Source: Microbacterium sp. TPD7012
GTDB taxonomy: Bacteria > Actinomycetota > Actinomycetes > Actinomycetales > Microbacteriaceae
Length of the DNA: 64,000 nt
Reading direction: 5' to 3'
NCBI RefSeq assembly: GCF_003075395.1
Contig: NZ_QDFV01000001.1
Location: 655,543-719,542, forward strand
Positions 42,700-51,665 of this stretch are shown piece by piece (positions within the stretch are counted from its first letter, which is position 1; every line of letters starts with the position of its first letter). Made by a program: the position numbers and the translations under genes. The notes beneath the pieces were generated by a model. That model saw nothing but the letters and a program-made list of their open reading frames with translations. It was not told the DNA's origin and did not search any database.

Positions 42700-44927
42700 G
42701 CGACAACACCAAGCGAGGCCGCGGCAAGGCAGCGGTCGCCGAGCCCGAGCTGACCGAGGAAGAGAAGTACGAGGCCGAGCTCGCCGAGCAGGCACGCCAG
42801 AACTCGGGAGACTGGGACAGCGTCGCACCGGGCAAGGCCGACAACTTCGGTCCGAGCTTCGCGCGCATGATCGGCCTGCTGAAGCCCTCGGCGGTGTGGT
42901 TCGTCTTCGTGTCGATCCTCGGCGCCCTCGGCGTCGTCCTCACGGTCGCGGCGCCCAAGGTGCTCGGCGAGGCGACGAACCTCGTCTACAAGGGCTTCAT
43001 CTCCATCCAGCTCGGGCAGCCCAACGGCGACTTCCCCGGGTTCCCCGCCGGCACCTCGCAGGACGTCGTCGTCGAGGCACTGCGCAGCGCGGGGCAGGAC
43101 GACTTCGCGAACCAGGTCGGCGCGCTCGGGGACTTCACGGTCGGGCAGGGCGTCGACTTCGAGGCGCTGCGGTGGATCATCGCCGCGGTTCTCGCGATCT
43201 ACGTCGCGGCGGCGTTCCTCACCTGGATCCAGGGCTACGTCATCAACGTGATCATGGTGCGCACGATGTGGCGCCTCCGGGAATCGGTCGAGGCGAAGAT
43301 CAACCGTCTGCCCCTGTCGTACTTCGACAAGGTGCAGCGCGGTGAGCTGATCTCGCGGGTCACGAACGACATCGACAACATCACGCAGACGATGCAGCAG
43401 TCGCTGTCCGGAGCGCTCACCTCGGTGCTCACCGTGATCGGCGTGCTGTTCATGATGTTCTCGATCTCGTGGCAGCTGGCGCTCGTCGCCCTCATCACGC
43501 TGCCGCTGATGGCCGTGATCTTCGGTGTCATCGGTCCGCGTTCGCAGAAGGCGTTCGGCGCTCAGTGGCGCAAGGTCGGCCGACTGAACGCCCGCGTCGA
43601 GGAGGCCTTCTCGGGCCACGCCCTCGTCAAGGTGTTCGGACGCGAGAACGACGCGCTCGACAAGTTCCAGGTCGAGAACGAAGAGCTGTTCCAGGCGAGC
43701 TTCAAGGCGCAGTTCCTCTCCGGCATCATCATGCCGGCGATGATGTTCGTCGGCAGCCTCAGCTACGTGGGCATCGCGGTGCTCGGCGGGCTGATGGTCG
43801 CGAACGGTCAGCTCCGTCTCGGCGACGTGCAGGCGTTCATCCAGTACTCGCAGCAGTTCACGCAGCCGCTGTCCGAGCTGGGCGGCATGGCCGCGGTCGT
43901 GCAGTCCGGCACCGCGTCGGCCGAGCGCGTCTTCCAGCTGCTGGACGCCGACGAGCAGGAGGCGGACGACGCCGATGCTCCGGAGCTCGCCGACGGCAAG
44001 GGCGTCATCGAGTTCGAGAACGTCGCGTTCTCCTACACGCCCGAGCGCCCGCTCATCCAGGACCTGTCCTTCCGAGTGGAACCGGGACAGACCGTCGCGA
44101 TCGTCGGACCGACCGGTGCGGGCAAGACCACGCTGGTCAACCTGATCATGCGGTTCTACGAGCTCAGCGGCGGCCGGATCATGCTCGACGGCCAGGACAT
44201 CGCCGAGATCACCCGCGACGATCTGCGCTCCCGCACCGGCATGGTGCTGCAGGATCCGTGGCTGTTCGCGGGCAGCATCCGCGAGAACATCCGGTACGGC
44301 CGCTCCACGGCGACCGACGACGAGGTTCTCGAGGCGGCCAAGGCGACGTACGTCGACCGATTCGTGCACGCTCTCCCCGAGGGGTACGACACGGTCCTCG
44401 ACGAGGACGCCTCGAACGTCTCGGCGGGTGAGCGCCAGCTCATCACCATCGCCCGCGCGTTCGTCGCGCAGCCGTCGATCCTCATCCTCGATGAGGCCAC
44501 GTCGGCGGTCGACACCCGCACCGAGTTGCTGCTGCAGCACGCCATGGCGGCACTCCGTGAGGGCCGTACGTCGTTCGTGATCGCGCACCGTCTGTCGACC
44601 ATCCGCGACGCCGACCTCATCCTCGTGATGGAGCACGGTGACATTGTGGAGAAGGGCACGCACGACGAGCTCATCGCCGCGCAGGGCGCCTACTGGCGCC
44701 TGTACCAGTCGCAGTTCGAGCAGGCGGCCACCGACCTCGATGCCGAAGAAGCGCTCACCGGGACGACCCCGGTCGTCGTCACCGGCGACGCCGACGACAG
44801 TGCTCAGGCCGAGGCGGATGACGCCGCAGCCGGCGCGTCGGTCGGTGCGCAGTCGCCGACGGCAGAGGCCGCGGCCGCGCAGCGCCTGGTGGAGGACGGT
44901 GCCGACGACTCCGGTCGCCGGGCCTGA
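42696..44927 (+). CDS. Heterodimeric ABC exporter, catalytic subunit with N- and C-terminal extensions
   Basis: A 743-residue exporter half, about 150 residues longer than its partner. A charged N-terminal arm (1-60) precedes the six-helix domain, which has a 40-residue loop after the first helix. The ATPase has Walker A GPTGAGKTT, Walker B LILDEATSAVD with catalytic Glu600, and a weakened signature VSAGERQ. Together with the first subunit it forms one canonical and one degenerate ATP site. An Ala/Asp-rich 60-residue tail ends the protein. Substrate (drug or lipid) is unknown. Confidence 0.9.
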   Translation: MSDNTKRGRGKAAVAEPELTEEEKYEAELAEQARQNSGDWDSVAPGKADNFGPSFARMIGLLKPSAVWFVFVSILGALGVVLTVAAPKVLGEATNLVYKGFISIQLGQPNGDFPGFPAGTSQDVVVEALRSAGQDDFANQVGALGDFTVGQGVDFEALRWIIAAVLAIYVAAAFLTWIQGYVINVIMVRTMWRLRESVEAKINRLPLSYFDKVQRGELISRVTNDIDNITQTMQQSLSGALTSVLTVIGVLFMMFSISWQLALVALITLPLMAVIFGVIGPRSQKAFGAQWRKVGRLNARVEEAFSGHALVKVFGRENDALDKFQVENEELFQASFKAQFLSGIIMPAMMFVGSLSYVGIAVLGGLMVANGQLRLGDVQAFIQYSQQFTQPLSELGGMAAVVQSGTASAERVFQLLDADEQEADDADAPELADGKGVIEFENVAFSYTPERPLIQDLSFRVEPGQTVAIVGPTGAGKTTLVNLIMRFYELSGGRIMLDGQDIAEITRDDLRSRTGMVLQDPWLFAGSIRENIRYGRSTATDDEVLEAAKATYVDRFVHALPEGYDTVLDEDASNVSAGERQLITIARAFVAQPSILILDEATSAVDTRTELLLQHAMAALREGRTSFVIAHRLSTIRDADLILVMEHGDIVEKGTHDELIAAQGAYWRLYQSQFEQAATDLDAEEALTGTTPVVVTGDADDSAQAEADDAAAGASVGAQSPTAEAAAAQRLVEDGADDSGRRA

Positions 44928-44935
44928 TCACCTGC

Positions 44936-44982
44936 ACAGCACGACGCCCCATCCCGTTCTCCGGGGTGGGGCGTCGTGCTGT
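44936..44982. terminator. Bidirectional terminator, perfect 16-bp stem
   Basis: ACAGCACGACGCCCCA at 44936-44951 pairs exactly with 44967-44982. It lies between the exporter operon and the convergent carboxypeptidase gene. Confidence 0.8.
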
Positions 44983-44994
44983 TGTCGAAGCCGG

Positions 44995-46935
44995 TCAGGA
45001 CTCGTCGGAATGGATGCCGAGCAGCTGCAGCGGGTGCGTCAGCCGCCACCAGGGACTCGGCCCCTCGACGTCCTCCGCGAGCACGAGCGGTGTCGTCACG
45101 GAGTCGAGCGGGCCCGCCGTGGTCAGTGTGCCCACCGTGCCCTTCTGCTCGCGCTGGTCGCCCAAGGCGAAGTCCGTCGTCGTGGTCGCGGTCGACCCGT
45201 TCCAGAGCACGACGTTCGCGTCGTCAGCGGTGACGATCTCGACCTTCTCGCCCCAGAGCGTCGTGACCTCTCCGACGACCGTGCCCTTCTCGACGGCGGG
45301 GGCCTGCGCCTGCAGCGCGGCCTCGGTCTCGGCGAAGAGCGCGCGCGTCGCGGCGAGGCGCTGCTCGTCATCCGCCTGGTTCAGCACCGCAGCGTAGAGC
45401 CGCACGGTGGTGTCGCCGACTGCGAGGTCCTTCGCCGTCAGCAGGTTCCACCCGACCAGTGATCCGGTCTTGATGCCCAGGACGCCCGGGTCGACGAGCA
45501 TCCCGTTCGTGTTGACCACTGTGCCCGCTCCGGGCAGATCGACCACCGGGGTTCCGACGATCTCGGCGAAGACCGGGTTCTTCATCGCCCATTCGCCGAG
45601 CGTGATCAGCGCCGCCGGGGTCGCCACGTTGCCCTCGTCGAAACCGGACGGCGTGACGACGGTGATGCCGCCGAGCCCGCGCTCCCGCAACCACACGGCA
45701 GCGGCGTCCGCGAACTGCTCGTCGGACCCCCAGATCTCCGAGGCCAGCCGGTCGATGTAGTTGTTCGCCGAGCCCATCAGCGTGCCCTGCAGCAGCTGAT
45801 ACTCCGTCAGCACGCCGTCGACCGGCACGTCCAGGGCCGATTGGTCCGACCTCCGGTACTCCCAGTACTCATCCTCGTCGTCGCTGTCGAACGAGAACTC
45901 CGGCCCCTGCTCGCCGACGGCCAGCGGCATCCGGTCGAGCACCATCAGAGTGCTCACGACCTTGGTGATGCTGGCGATGCTCGCGGCGTCCGGCGTGGAG
46001 GCGGCCGTGCTCACACCGGCGATCCCGACGGCCGCGCTGCCCTGCGCCGGCCAGGTGAGGGTCGCTGCCGGTGCGGGGATCGTGTCGAACTCGATCGTCT
46101 GCACGGTCGGAGGAACCTCGTGCAGCGGCCAGAGCAGCGTCGTGCCGGCATAGGCCGCGACCAGCCCGGCGAGCACGCCCAACGGGACCAGCAGACCCGG
46201 ACGCGTGATCGCCGGCCGCAGGTGCGCATCGCGCATCAGTCCGTCGGCCTGCTCGGCGTCGGCGACGTCATCGAGCGTCGCCACGGACGTGTGGTGCGCG
46301 ACGGCCGCGGGGTCGACCCAGGTCAGGGCGGTCGCGGTGACGGCCTCGTCGGCCCACTGCGCGGGAGGCGCCTGCAGGGCCGCGGCCCCGCCGTCGATCT
46401 CGTCAGGCGTCGCGGCGGACGATTCGGGAGGGAGCGTCGCCGTCGGCGCATCGGCGCGCGGCTTGAAGAGAGGCGGCTCCACGACGTCGGTGGGGGCCTC
46501 GGTCGGGACGCTTCCCGCAGCGACCGTCTCGGTCGGGGCGGTGTCGGACAGGGTCTGCTCGGTCGGGACCGTCTCAGTCGGGACGCTCTCGGTCGGGACC
46601 GTCTCAGTGGCGACGCTCTCGGTCAGGACCGTTTCAGTCGGGACGCTCTCGACCGCCGTGACCTCGCCGGCCTGCGCACGCGGCGGGTCCGAGGTGAACA
46701 GCGCGTCGACGGCGACGGCCGAGACCGCGAGGGCGGGCACGTGGGTCGAGGACGGCGGCGGCGCATCGCCCGCGAACAGGGCGTCGGTCGCGAAGGCAGA
46801 AGCCTGGTCCGGCGTGCGCGTGGCGGCATCCGTCCCGAACGGGAACGCGGCGCGATCGGCGTCGGGGGAGGTGTCCGAAGGAGCACCGTCGCCCAGGACG
46901 CCCGTCGCCTCGTCGGCGGGATCAGAAGGGGTCAC
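44995..46935 (-). CDS. D-alanyl-D-alanine carboxypeptidase-like PBP with a 245-residue cytoplasmic arm
   Basis: A 646-residue serine peptidase of the low-molecular-weight penicillin-binding type. The active-site motifs are SITK (322-325), SAN (389-391) and KTG (489-491), so it should be active in trimming peptidoglycan stem peptides. One membrane helix (246-268) places the catalytic part outside. The first 245 residues stay in the cytoplasm, are acidic and disordered, and contain repeats of the form TETVPTES (about 99-126). A short acidic insertion (DSDDEDEYWEY) follows the SxxK motif. The GTG start follows TACCGT by six bases. Confidence 0.9.
   Translation of the reverse strand: MTPSDPADEATGVLGDGAPSDTSPDADRAAFPFGTDAATRTPDQASAFATDALFAGDAPPPSSTHVPALAVSAVAVDALFTSDPPRAQAGEVTAVESVPTETVLTESVATETVPTESVPTETVPTEQTLSDTAPTETVAAGSVPTEAPTDVVEPPLFKPRADAPTATLPPESSAATPDEIDGGAAALQAPPAQWADEAVTATALTWVDPAAVAHHTSVATLDDVADAEQADGLMRDAHLRPAITRPGLLVPLGVLAGLVAAYAGTTLLWPLHEVPPTVQTIEFDTIPAPAATLTWPAQGSAAVGIAGVSTAASTPDAASIASITKVVSTLMVLDRMPLAVGEQGPEFSFDSDDEDEYWEYRRSDQSALDVPVDGVLTEYQLLQGTLMGSANNYIDRLASEIWGSDEQFADAAAVWLRERGLGGITVVTPSGFDEGNVATPAALITLGEWAMKNPVFAEIVGTPVVDLPGAGTVVNTNGMLVDPGVLGIKTGSLVGWNLLTAKDLAVGDTTVRLYAAVLNQADDEQRLAATRALFAETEAALQAQAPAVEKGTVVGEVTTLWGEKVEIVTADDANVVLWNGSTATTTTDFALGDQREQKGTVGTLTTAGPLDSVTTPLVLAEDVEGPSPWWRLTHPLQLLGIHSDES
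46561..46650 (-). repeat. Three 30-bp tandem repeats (TETVPTES-type decapeptides)
   Basis: Units at 46561, 46591 and 46621 differ at only a few bases. They code for the Thr/Glu/Val/Pro/Ser repeats in the cytoplasmic arm of the carboxypeptidase. Confidence 0.8.
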
Positions 46936-46941
46936 TCGTTT

Positions 46942-46947
46942 ACGGTA
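46942..46947 (-). promoter_or_regulatory. -10 box TACCGT of the carboxypeptidase gene, leaderless
   Basis: TACCGT on the minus strand, six bases before the GTG at 46935. Confidence 0.45.
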
Positions 46948-47023
46948 CCGAATCCCGGCCGTGATCGCGGCGGAGTCACCCCGAGGTCACAGAGTGTCGG
47001 GACGCGGTAGGATCGTCAGCACA

Positions 47024-47111
47024 ACCACGGGAGTCCGGCGAGCCGGGCTGAGAGGGAGCGAATCGCGCTTCGACCGTCGAACCTGATCTGGGTCATGCCA
47101 GCGCAGGGAGG
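47024..47111 (+). promoter_or_regulatory. TPP riboswitch (THI element)
   Basis: Conserved THI-box pieces appear in order: CACGGGAGTCC, the CCGG-CGAG-CCGG helix, CTGAGAGG, then AACCTGATCTGGGTCATGCC and AGCGCAGGGA. The 3' strand merges with the ribosome site GGAGGAG (47107-47113), five bases before the ykoE ATG. Thiamine pyrophosphate binding should therefore block translation initiation. Confidence 0.95.
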
Positions 47112-47118
47112 AGTTCAG

Positions 47119-47766
47119 ATGAGTACGTCCACGTCCACATCCGCGTCCACCACGCAGGGTCAGACACCCGCCGCAGGCCTCTTCCGCTGGCGCGTCGTCG
47201 ACATCGTCGTCGCCGCAGTGCTCGGCGTCGCGATCGGCCTGGTCTTCTGGGGCTGGAACACGATCGGCTACGCCTGGTTCGGCGCGGCAGATGCCCTGAC
47301 CCCCGGTCTCGGCGGCATCGCCGTCGGCATCTGGCTGCTCGGTGGCGTCGTCGGCGGACTCGTGATCCGCAAGCCCGGCGCCGCGCTGGTCGTCGAGCTC
47401 GTCGCGGCGATCGTCTCGATGCTGATCGGCAACGTCTGGGGGGTCTCCACGGTGCTCTCCGGACTCGTCCAGGGACTCGGTGCGGAGATCATCTTCGCGC
47501 TGTTCTTCTACCGCCGCTTCGGCATCGTCGTCGCCGCACTGGCCGGTATGGGTGCGGCGGCTGCCGCGTGGGTGTTCGAGCTCTTCTACGGCAGCTCGCC
47601 GAACATCCTGAAGTCGCTCGAGTTCAACACGATCTACCTGGTCAGCGTCGTCGTCTCCGGAGCGATCCTGGCCGGCGTCCTCGGCTGGCTGCTCGTGCGC
47701 GCTCTGGCGGTCACGGGCGCACTGAGCCGCTTCGCCGTCGGGCGAGAGCACGTGCGCGAGGTCTGA
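47119..47766 (+). CDS. ykoE: ECF transporter S component for HMP/thiamine, YkoE
   Basis: A 215-residue membrane protein with about five to six helices, the substrate-binding subunit of a thiamine-precursor ECF importer. Segments such as WRVVDIVVAAVLGVAIGLVFWGWNTIGYAWF, GIWLLGGVVGGLVIRKPGAALVVELVAAIVSMLIGNVWG and LVQGLGAEIIFALFFY match YkoE. The N-terminal Ser/Thr-rich 20 residues are variable. It is controlled by the TPP riboswitch directly upstream and is followed two bases later by its ATPase. Confidence 0.93.
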   Translation: MSTSTSTSASTTQGQTPAAGLFRWRVVDIVVAAVLGVAIGLVFWGWNTIGYAWFGAADALTPGLGGIAVGIWLLGGVVGGLVIRKPGAALVVELVAAIVSMLIGNVWGVSTVLSGLVQGLGAEIIFALFFYRRFGIVVAALAGMGAAAAAWVFELFYGSSPNILKSLEFNTIYLVSVVVSGAILAGVLGWLLVRALAVTGALSRFAVGREHVREV

Positions 47767-47768
47767 GC

Positions 47769-49220
47769 GTGAGTGTCGCCGCCCCGGCCCGCGTGCAGGC
47801 CGCGGGCTGGGGGTGGCGGTACGCCGGTCGAAAGCGCCCGGCGGTCACCGATGTGAGCTTCACGATCGAGCCCGGGGAGCGCGTGCTGCTCCTCGGCGCC
47901 TCCGGTGCCGGCAAGTCCACGCTGCTCGCCGGCCTCGCGGGCGTGCTCGGAGACGCCGATGAAGGCGACCGTCACGGCTCGCTGCTCGTCGACGGGGCCG
48001 CCCCGGAGTCTCGGCGCGGACAGGTCGGTCTGGTGCTCCAGGATCCGGACGCCGGGATCGTGCTGTCCAAGGTGGGTGACGACATCGCCTTCGGGTGCGA
48101 GAACTTGGGCGTCGCGGCATCCGAGATCCCTGGCCGGGTCGCCGAGGCGATGGATGCCGTGGGCCTCGACGTACCGCTCCACCGCGCGACCAAGGCGCTG
48201 TCGGGAGGGCAGAAGCAGCGACTCGTGCTCGCCGGCGTGCTGGCCATGCGGCCAGGGCTCCTCCTGCTCGATGAGCCGACGGCCAACCTCGACCCCGACG
48301 GCGTGCACGAGGTGCGGGCCAGCGTCGAGCGTGCTGTCGCCGCGACCGGTGCGACGCTGATCGTCGTCGAGCACCGCACGCCTGTCTGGATCGACCTGAT
48401 GACGCGGGTGATCGTGCTCGCCGCCGACGGAGGCCTGCTGGCGGACGGCCCGCCCCATCGGGTGTTCGCCGAGCACGGGGCCACGCTCGCCGACGCCGGG
48501 GTGTGGGTGCCCGATCGCGGCATCGAGCTCCCGGTTCTGCAGCAGGTGCCGGCATCCGACGCCCTCACGGCGTCCGGGCTCGCGGTCGCCAGGGAACCCG
48601 GCGTGGTGGTGCAGGCAGGGCTCGAGCTCCATGTTCCGCGCGCGAACGCGACCGTGATCACCGGACCGAACGGCGCGGGCAAGTCGACGCTCGCGCTCAC
48701 TCTCGCCGGTCTCATCCCCGAACACGACGGCGAGGTGCGCGCCGCGCCCGAGCTCGCCGGGCGACGGGGCATCCGTCCCATCCGCTGGACCTCACGCGAG
48801 CTGCTCACCCGCATCGGCATGGTGTTCCAGGAGCCCGAGCACCAGTTCCTCGCGCAGACCCTGCGCGACGAGCTCGCCGTCGGACCGCGCGCTCTCGGGT
48901 GGACCCAGGCGAAGACGGATGCCGTCGTCGACGAGCTGCTCGAGCGGCTGGGCCTCGCGCCTCTCGCGCTCGCCAATCCGTTCTCGCTCTCGGGCGGACA
49001 GAAGAGGCGCCTTTCGGTGGCGACCGTGCTCGCGGGCGCACCCGAGGTGATCGTGCTCGACGAGCCGACCTTCGGGCAGGACCGCCGCGGATGGATCTCC
49101 CTGGTCGCGCTGCTGCAGGAGGAGATCGCTCGCGGTCGCTCGATCGTCGCGGTCACCCACGACGATGCCGTGATCCGGCACCTCGGCGGTCACCGCATCG
49201 AGCTGGGGGCGGCATCATGA
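47769..49220 (+). CDS. ykoD: ECF transporter duplicated ATPase, YkoD
   Basis: A 483-residue protein with two ABC domains fused, the energising subunit of the YkoEDC importer. Walker A motifs are GASGAGKST (about 38) and GPNGAGKST (about 300). Signature motifs are LSGGQKQR and LSGGQKRR, and Walker B motifs LLLLDEP and VIVLDEP. Q-loops VLQDPD and VFQEPEHQFL are typical of ECF-type ATPases. The GTG start lies two bases after the ykoE stop, and the stop overlaps the ykoC start. Confidence 0.93.
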   Translation: MSVAAPARVQAAGWGWRYAGRKRPAVTDVSFTIEPGERVLLLGASGAGKSTLLAGLAGVLGDADEGDRHGSLLVDGAAPESRRGQVGLVLQDPDAGIVLSKVGDDIAFGCENLGVAASEIPGRVAEAMDAVGLDVPLHRATKALSGGQKQRLVLAGVLAMRPGLLLLDEPTANLDPDGVHEVRASVERAVAATGATLIVVEHRTPVWIDLMTRVIVLAADGGLLADGPPHRVFAEHGATLADAGVWVPDRGIELPVLQQVPASDALTASGLAVAREPGVVVQAGLELHVPRANATVITGPNGAGKSTLALTLAGLIPEHDGEVRAAPELAGRRGIRPIRWTSRELLTRIGMVFQEPEHQFLAQTLRDELAVGPRALGWTQAKTDAVVDELLERLGLAPLALANPFSLSGGQKRRLSVATVLAGAPEVIVLDEPTFGQDRRGWISLVALLQEEIARGRSIVAVTHDDAVIRHLGGHRIELGAAS

Positions 49221-49996
49221 CCACGACCGAGACCGTCAGGGCGGCGTGGCTCGACGGCGTCAACCCGGTGACCAAGCTGCTGCTCGCGCTGCTGCTCTCG
49301 GTGCCGCTCTTCGCATCGATCGACGTCACGAGCGCCCTGGTCGCGATCGGGCTGCAGCTGCTGTGCCTGCCGCTGACGGGCCTGCGCCTCGCCACGGTGC
49401 TGAAACGGCTGCTGCCGATCATGATCTTCGCGCCGATCGCCGGGATCAGCATGCTGCTCTACGCGGAACCTGCCGGTCGTGTCTACTGGACCTTCGGCTT
49501 CGCGACCATCAGCGAGGGCTCGATCGTCCTCGCGATCGCGGTGAGTCTGCGCGTGATCGCCCTCGGCCTGCCGACCATCCTCCTGTTCGGCGGCACGGAC
49601 CCCACGCAGCTCGCGGACGCACTGTCGCAGGTCGCGAAGCTGCCGAGCCGTTTCGTGCTCGGCATCCTCGCCGGCACGCGGATGCTCGGACTGTTCCTCG
49701 ACGACTGGCGCACCATGGGCCTCGCCCGCCGGGCGCGCGGCGTCGGCGACCGCGGAGCGCTGCGGCGGTTCTTCTCGATGGCGTTCGTGCTGCTCGTGTT
49801 CGCCGTACGTCGAGGGTCGAAGCTCGCGCTGGCGATGGAGGCGCGGGGCTTCGGGTCCGGCATCCCGCGCACCTGGTCGCGGCCGTCGCGGCTCCATCCG
49901 CGGGATGCCGTCGCCGTGCTCGGCGGCGTCGCGATCATGGCGCTGGCGCTCGCCGCCGCCGTGGCCCTCGGCACGTTCCGCTTCGTCTGGAGCTGA
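49217..49996 (+). CDS. ykoC: ECF transporter T component, YkoC
   Basis: A 259-residue transmembrane coupling subunit. About five helices flank the cytoplasmic coupling region, which carries the two Ala-Arg-Gly-type motifs ARRARGVG and AMEARGFGSG expected of T components. It completes the ykoEDC set for uptake of hydroxymethylpyrimidine or thiamine. A short imperfect hairpin near 50003-50018 follows the stop. Confidence 0.92.
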   Translation: MTTTETVRAAWLDGVNPVTKLLLALLLSVPLFASIDVTSALVAIGLQLLCLPLTGLRLATVLKRLLPIMIFAPIAGISMLLYAEPAGRVYWTFGFATISEGSIVLAIAVSLRVIALGLPTILLFGGTDPTQLADALSQVAKLPSRFVLGILAGTRMLGLFLDDWRTMGLARRARGVGDRGALRRFFSMAFVLLVFAVRRGSKLALAMEARGFGSGIPRTWSRPSRLHPRDAVAVLGGVAIMALALAAAVALGTFRFVWS

Positions 49997-50024
49997 GTCC
50001 GAGTCGGGCTGAGCCGACCCGACG

Positions 50025-50759
50025 TCAGGTCGCGTTCCAGAGGTCCCGGTAGTAGGCGAGGCGCTCGCGATCGGGTTCGAGACCGTAGGCCTCGATGAGT
50101 GCGTCCTCCCAGCCGGGGCCGTAGTTCCACTCCGTGCTCATGGAGGCGACGGCCAGGTCGGCCCAGCGGTCGGCGGTCCCGAGCAGCGCGAGGTCGACGT
50201 GGGCGATCCAGCGCCCGTCGTCGCCGACGAGCGTGTTCGGGCAGCAGGCGTCGCCGTGGCTGACGACGAGGCGATCGATGGGCGGGGCGGTGCGCAGCGC
50301 GTCCGGCACCTCGATGCCGCGCCCTTCGGCGTTCGCGATGCGCGAGGCGATGCTCCACTCCCACGGGCACTCCTCGACGGGGAGCGTGTCGTGCATCGCC
50401 CGCAGAGCCTTGCCGACCGCACGCACGGCGATCGCGGGCTCGGCGACCCACCGCGGGTCCACAGCGCTGAGGCCGTCGATCGCCGCGGTCACGAGCCACT
50501 CGTGCGTGTCATCCTGCCCCTGTTCGATCACCGTCGGCACGGCGATCCAGCGGGAGGCCCAGGCCATCCGCTCGGCCTCGTCCTGCAGGCTGAACTCGAG
50601 GTTCCGCGGACCCCACTTGATGTAGAACGGATCGCCCGCACCTGTCGCTCGGAAGGTGAGCCCGCCGTAGTCGTTGTCCCAGACGCAGACCAGGTCCGCA
50701 CCACGCGCGAGGCGGCGGACCTTCTCGGGGACGGCGACCGGTTCCGTGGGAATCGTCAT
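50025..50759 (-). CDS. Aminoglycoside phosphotransferase-family kinase
   Basis: A 244-residue small-molecule kinase of the APH fold. The catalytic loop is VVSHGDACCPNTLV (Asp in the HGD motif, Asn in the metal position) and the DFG-like motif is HVDLALLGTADRWADLA. The N-lobe Lys lies in FYIKWGPRNL. It resembles APH(3')-like and related chromosomal kinases; whether the substrate is an antibiotic is not shown, and ordinary chromosomal context argues for caution. AGGAT/GGAGG lies before the ATG at 50759. Confidence 0.83.
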   Translation of the reverse strand: MTIPTEPVAVPEKVRRLARGADLVCVWDNDYGGLTFRATGAGDPFYIKWGPRNLEFSLQDEAERMAWASRWIAVPTVIEQGQDDTHEWLVTAAIDGLSAVDPRWVAEPAIAVRAVGKALRAMHDTLPVEECPWEWSIASRIANAEGRGIEVPDALRTAPPIDRLVVSHGDACCPNTLVGDDGRWIAHVDLALLGTADRWADLAVASMSTEWNYGPGWEDALIEAYGLEPDRERLAYYRDLWNAT

Positions 50760-50822
50760 GCCTCCATCCTGACGCACGGTGCGATACCCGGGCCCGGCTT
50801 CGTGACTGCACGGAGAACCACG

Positions 50823-50828
50823 TAGGCT
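50823..50828 (+). promoter_or_regulatory. -10 box TAGGCT upstream of the SDR pair
   Basis: TAGGCT would give a leader of about 42 bases. The leader holds a GACTGC/GCAGTC hairpin (50831-50854) and ends in the ribosome site AAGGAGA before ATG 50877. Confidence 0.4.
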
Positions 50829-50876
50829 GAGACTGCGTTTCAGAAGCAGCAGTCGCACACGTTCGAAGGAGAACAG

Positions 50877-51638
50877 ATGCAGGTCAGCGGACAGGGTGCT
50901 CTCATCACGGGAGGGGCGTCCGGACTCGGGCTCGCCACAGCACGACGACTCACGAAGGCGGGCGCGCACGTCACCATCGTCGACCTCGCCTCGTCGAAGG
51001 GCGCGGAGATCGCCGAAGAGCTCGGCGGACTGTTCGTGCCCGCCGACGTCACCAGCGCCGACGAAGTGCGCGATGCCGTCGCCGCGGCCCAGGCGGCCGC
51101 GCCGCTGCGCGTCGTCGTGAACTGCGCGGGGATCGCTCCGCCCGCCAAGGTGCTCGACCGCGACGGGAACCCCGCCGTGCTCGCCGACTTCGAGCGCGTG
51201 GTCCGCATCAACCTCGTCGGCACGTTCAACGTGACCTCGCAGGCCGCTGCCGTCATCGCGAAGAACGAGCCCACCGAGAGCGGCGATCGCGGCGTGATCG
51301 TGAACACCGCGAGCGTCGCGGCCTTCGACGGGCAGATCGGCCAGCCCGCCTACTCCGCGTCCAAGGGCGGCGTGCACGCGATGACCCTGCCGGTGGCCCG
51401 CGAGCTCGCCCGCCACGGCATCCGCGTGTGCACCATCGCCCCCGGCATCATGGAGACGCCGATGCTGATGGGGCTGCCGCAGGCCGCGCAGGACTCGCTC
51501 GGCCAGCAGGTGCCGTTCCCGTCGCGCCTCGGCCGCCCCGACGAGTACGCCGCGCTGGTCGAGCACATCGTCGACAACGGCTATCTCAACGGCGAGACCA
51601 TCCGTCTCGACGGCGCCATCCGCATGGCGCCGAAGTAA
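50877..51638 (+). CDS. SDR oxidoreductase, 3-hydroxyacyl-CoA dehydrogenase type II-like
   Basis: A 253-residue classical SDR. The NAD-binding motif is TGGASGLGLATARRL (10-24), NCAG follows at about 84, and the catalytic Tyr-Lys pair lies in PAYSASKGG. The order and the C-terminal VPFPSRLGRPDEYAALVEHIVDNGYLNGE resemble HSD17B10/3-hydroxyacyl-CoA dehydrogenases, which act in fatty acid or branched-chain breakdown. It is followed by a second SDR after 27 bases. Confidence 0.88.
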   Translation: MQVSGQGALITGGASGLGLATARRLTKAGAHVTIVDLASSKGAEIAEELGGLFVPADVTSADEVRDAVAAAQAAAPLRVVVNCAGIAPPAKVLDRDGNPAVLADFERVVRINLVGTFNVTSQAAAVIAKNEPTESGDRGVIVNTASVAAFDGQIGQPAYSASKGGVHAMTLPVARELARHGIRVCTIAPGIMETPMLMGLPQAAQDSLGQQVPFPSRLGRPDEYAALVEHIVDNGYLNGETIRLDGAIRMAPK

Positions 51639-51665
51639 CCCGTCCGGCAGATCAGAGGAGCACCC

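Noticed and set aside
50003..50018. Hairpin after ykoC as a terminator
   Set aside because: The stem is only about five perfect base pairs, with a bulge if lengthened, and there is no T run.
50025..50759. Aminoglycoside phosphotransferase as an acquired resistance gene
   Set aside because: Composition matches its neighbours and there is no mobile context. The family includes many chromosomal kinases for other substrates.
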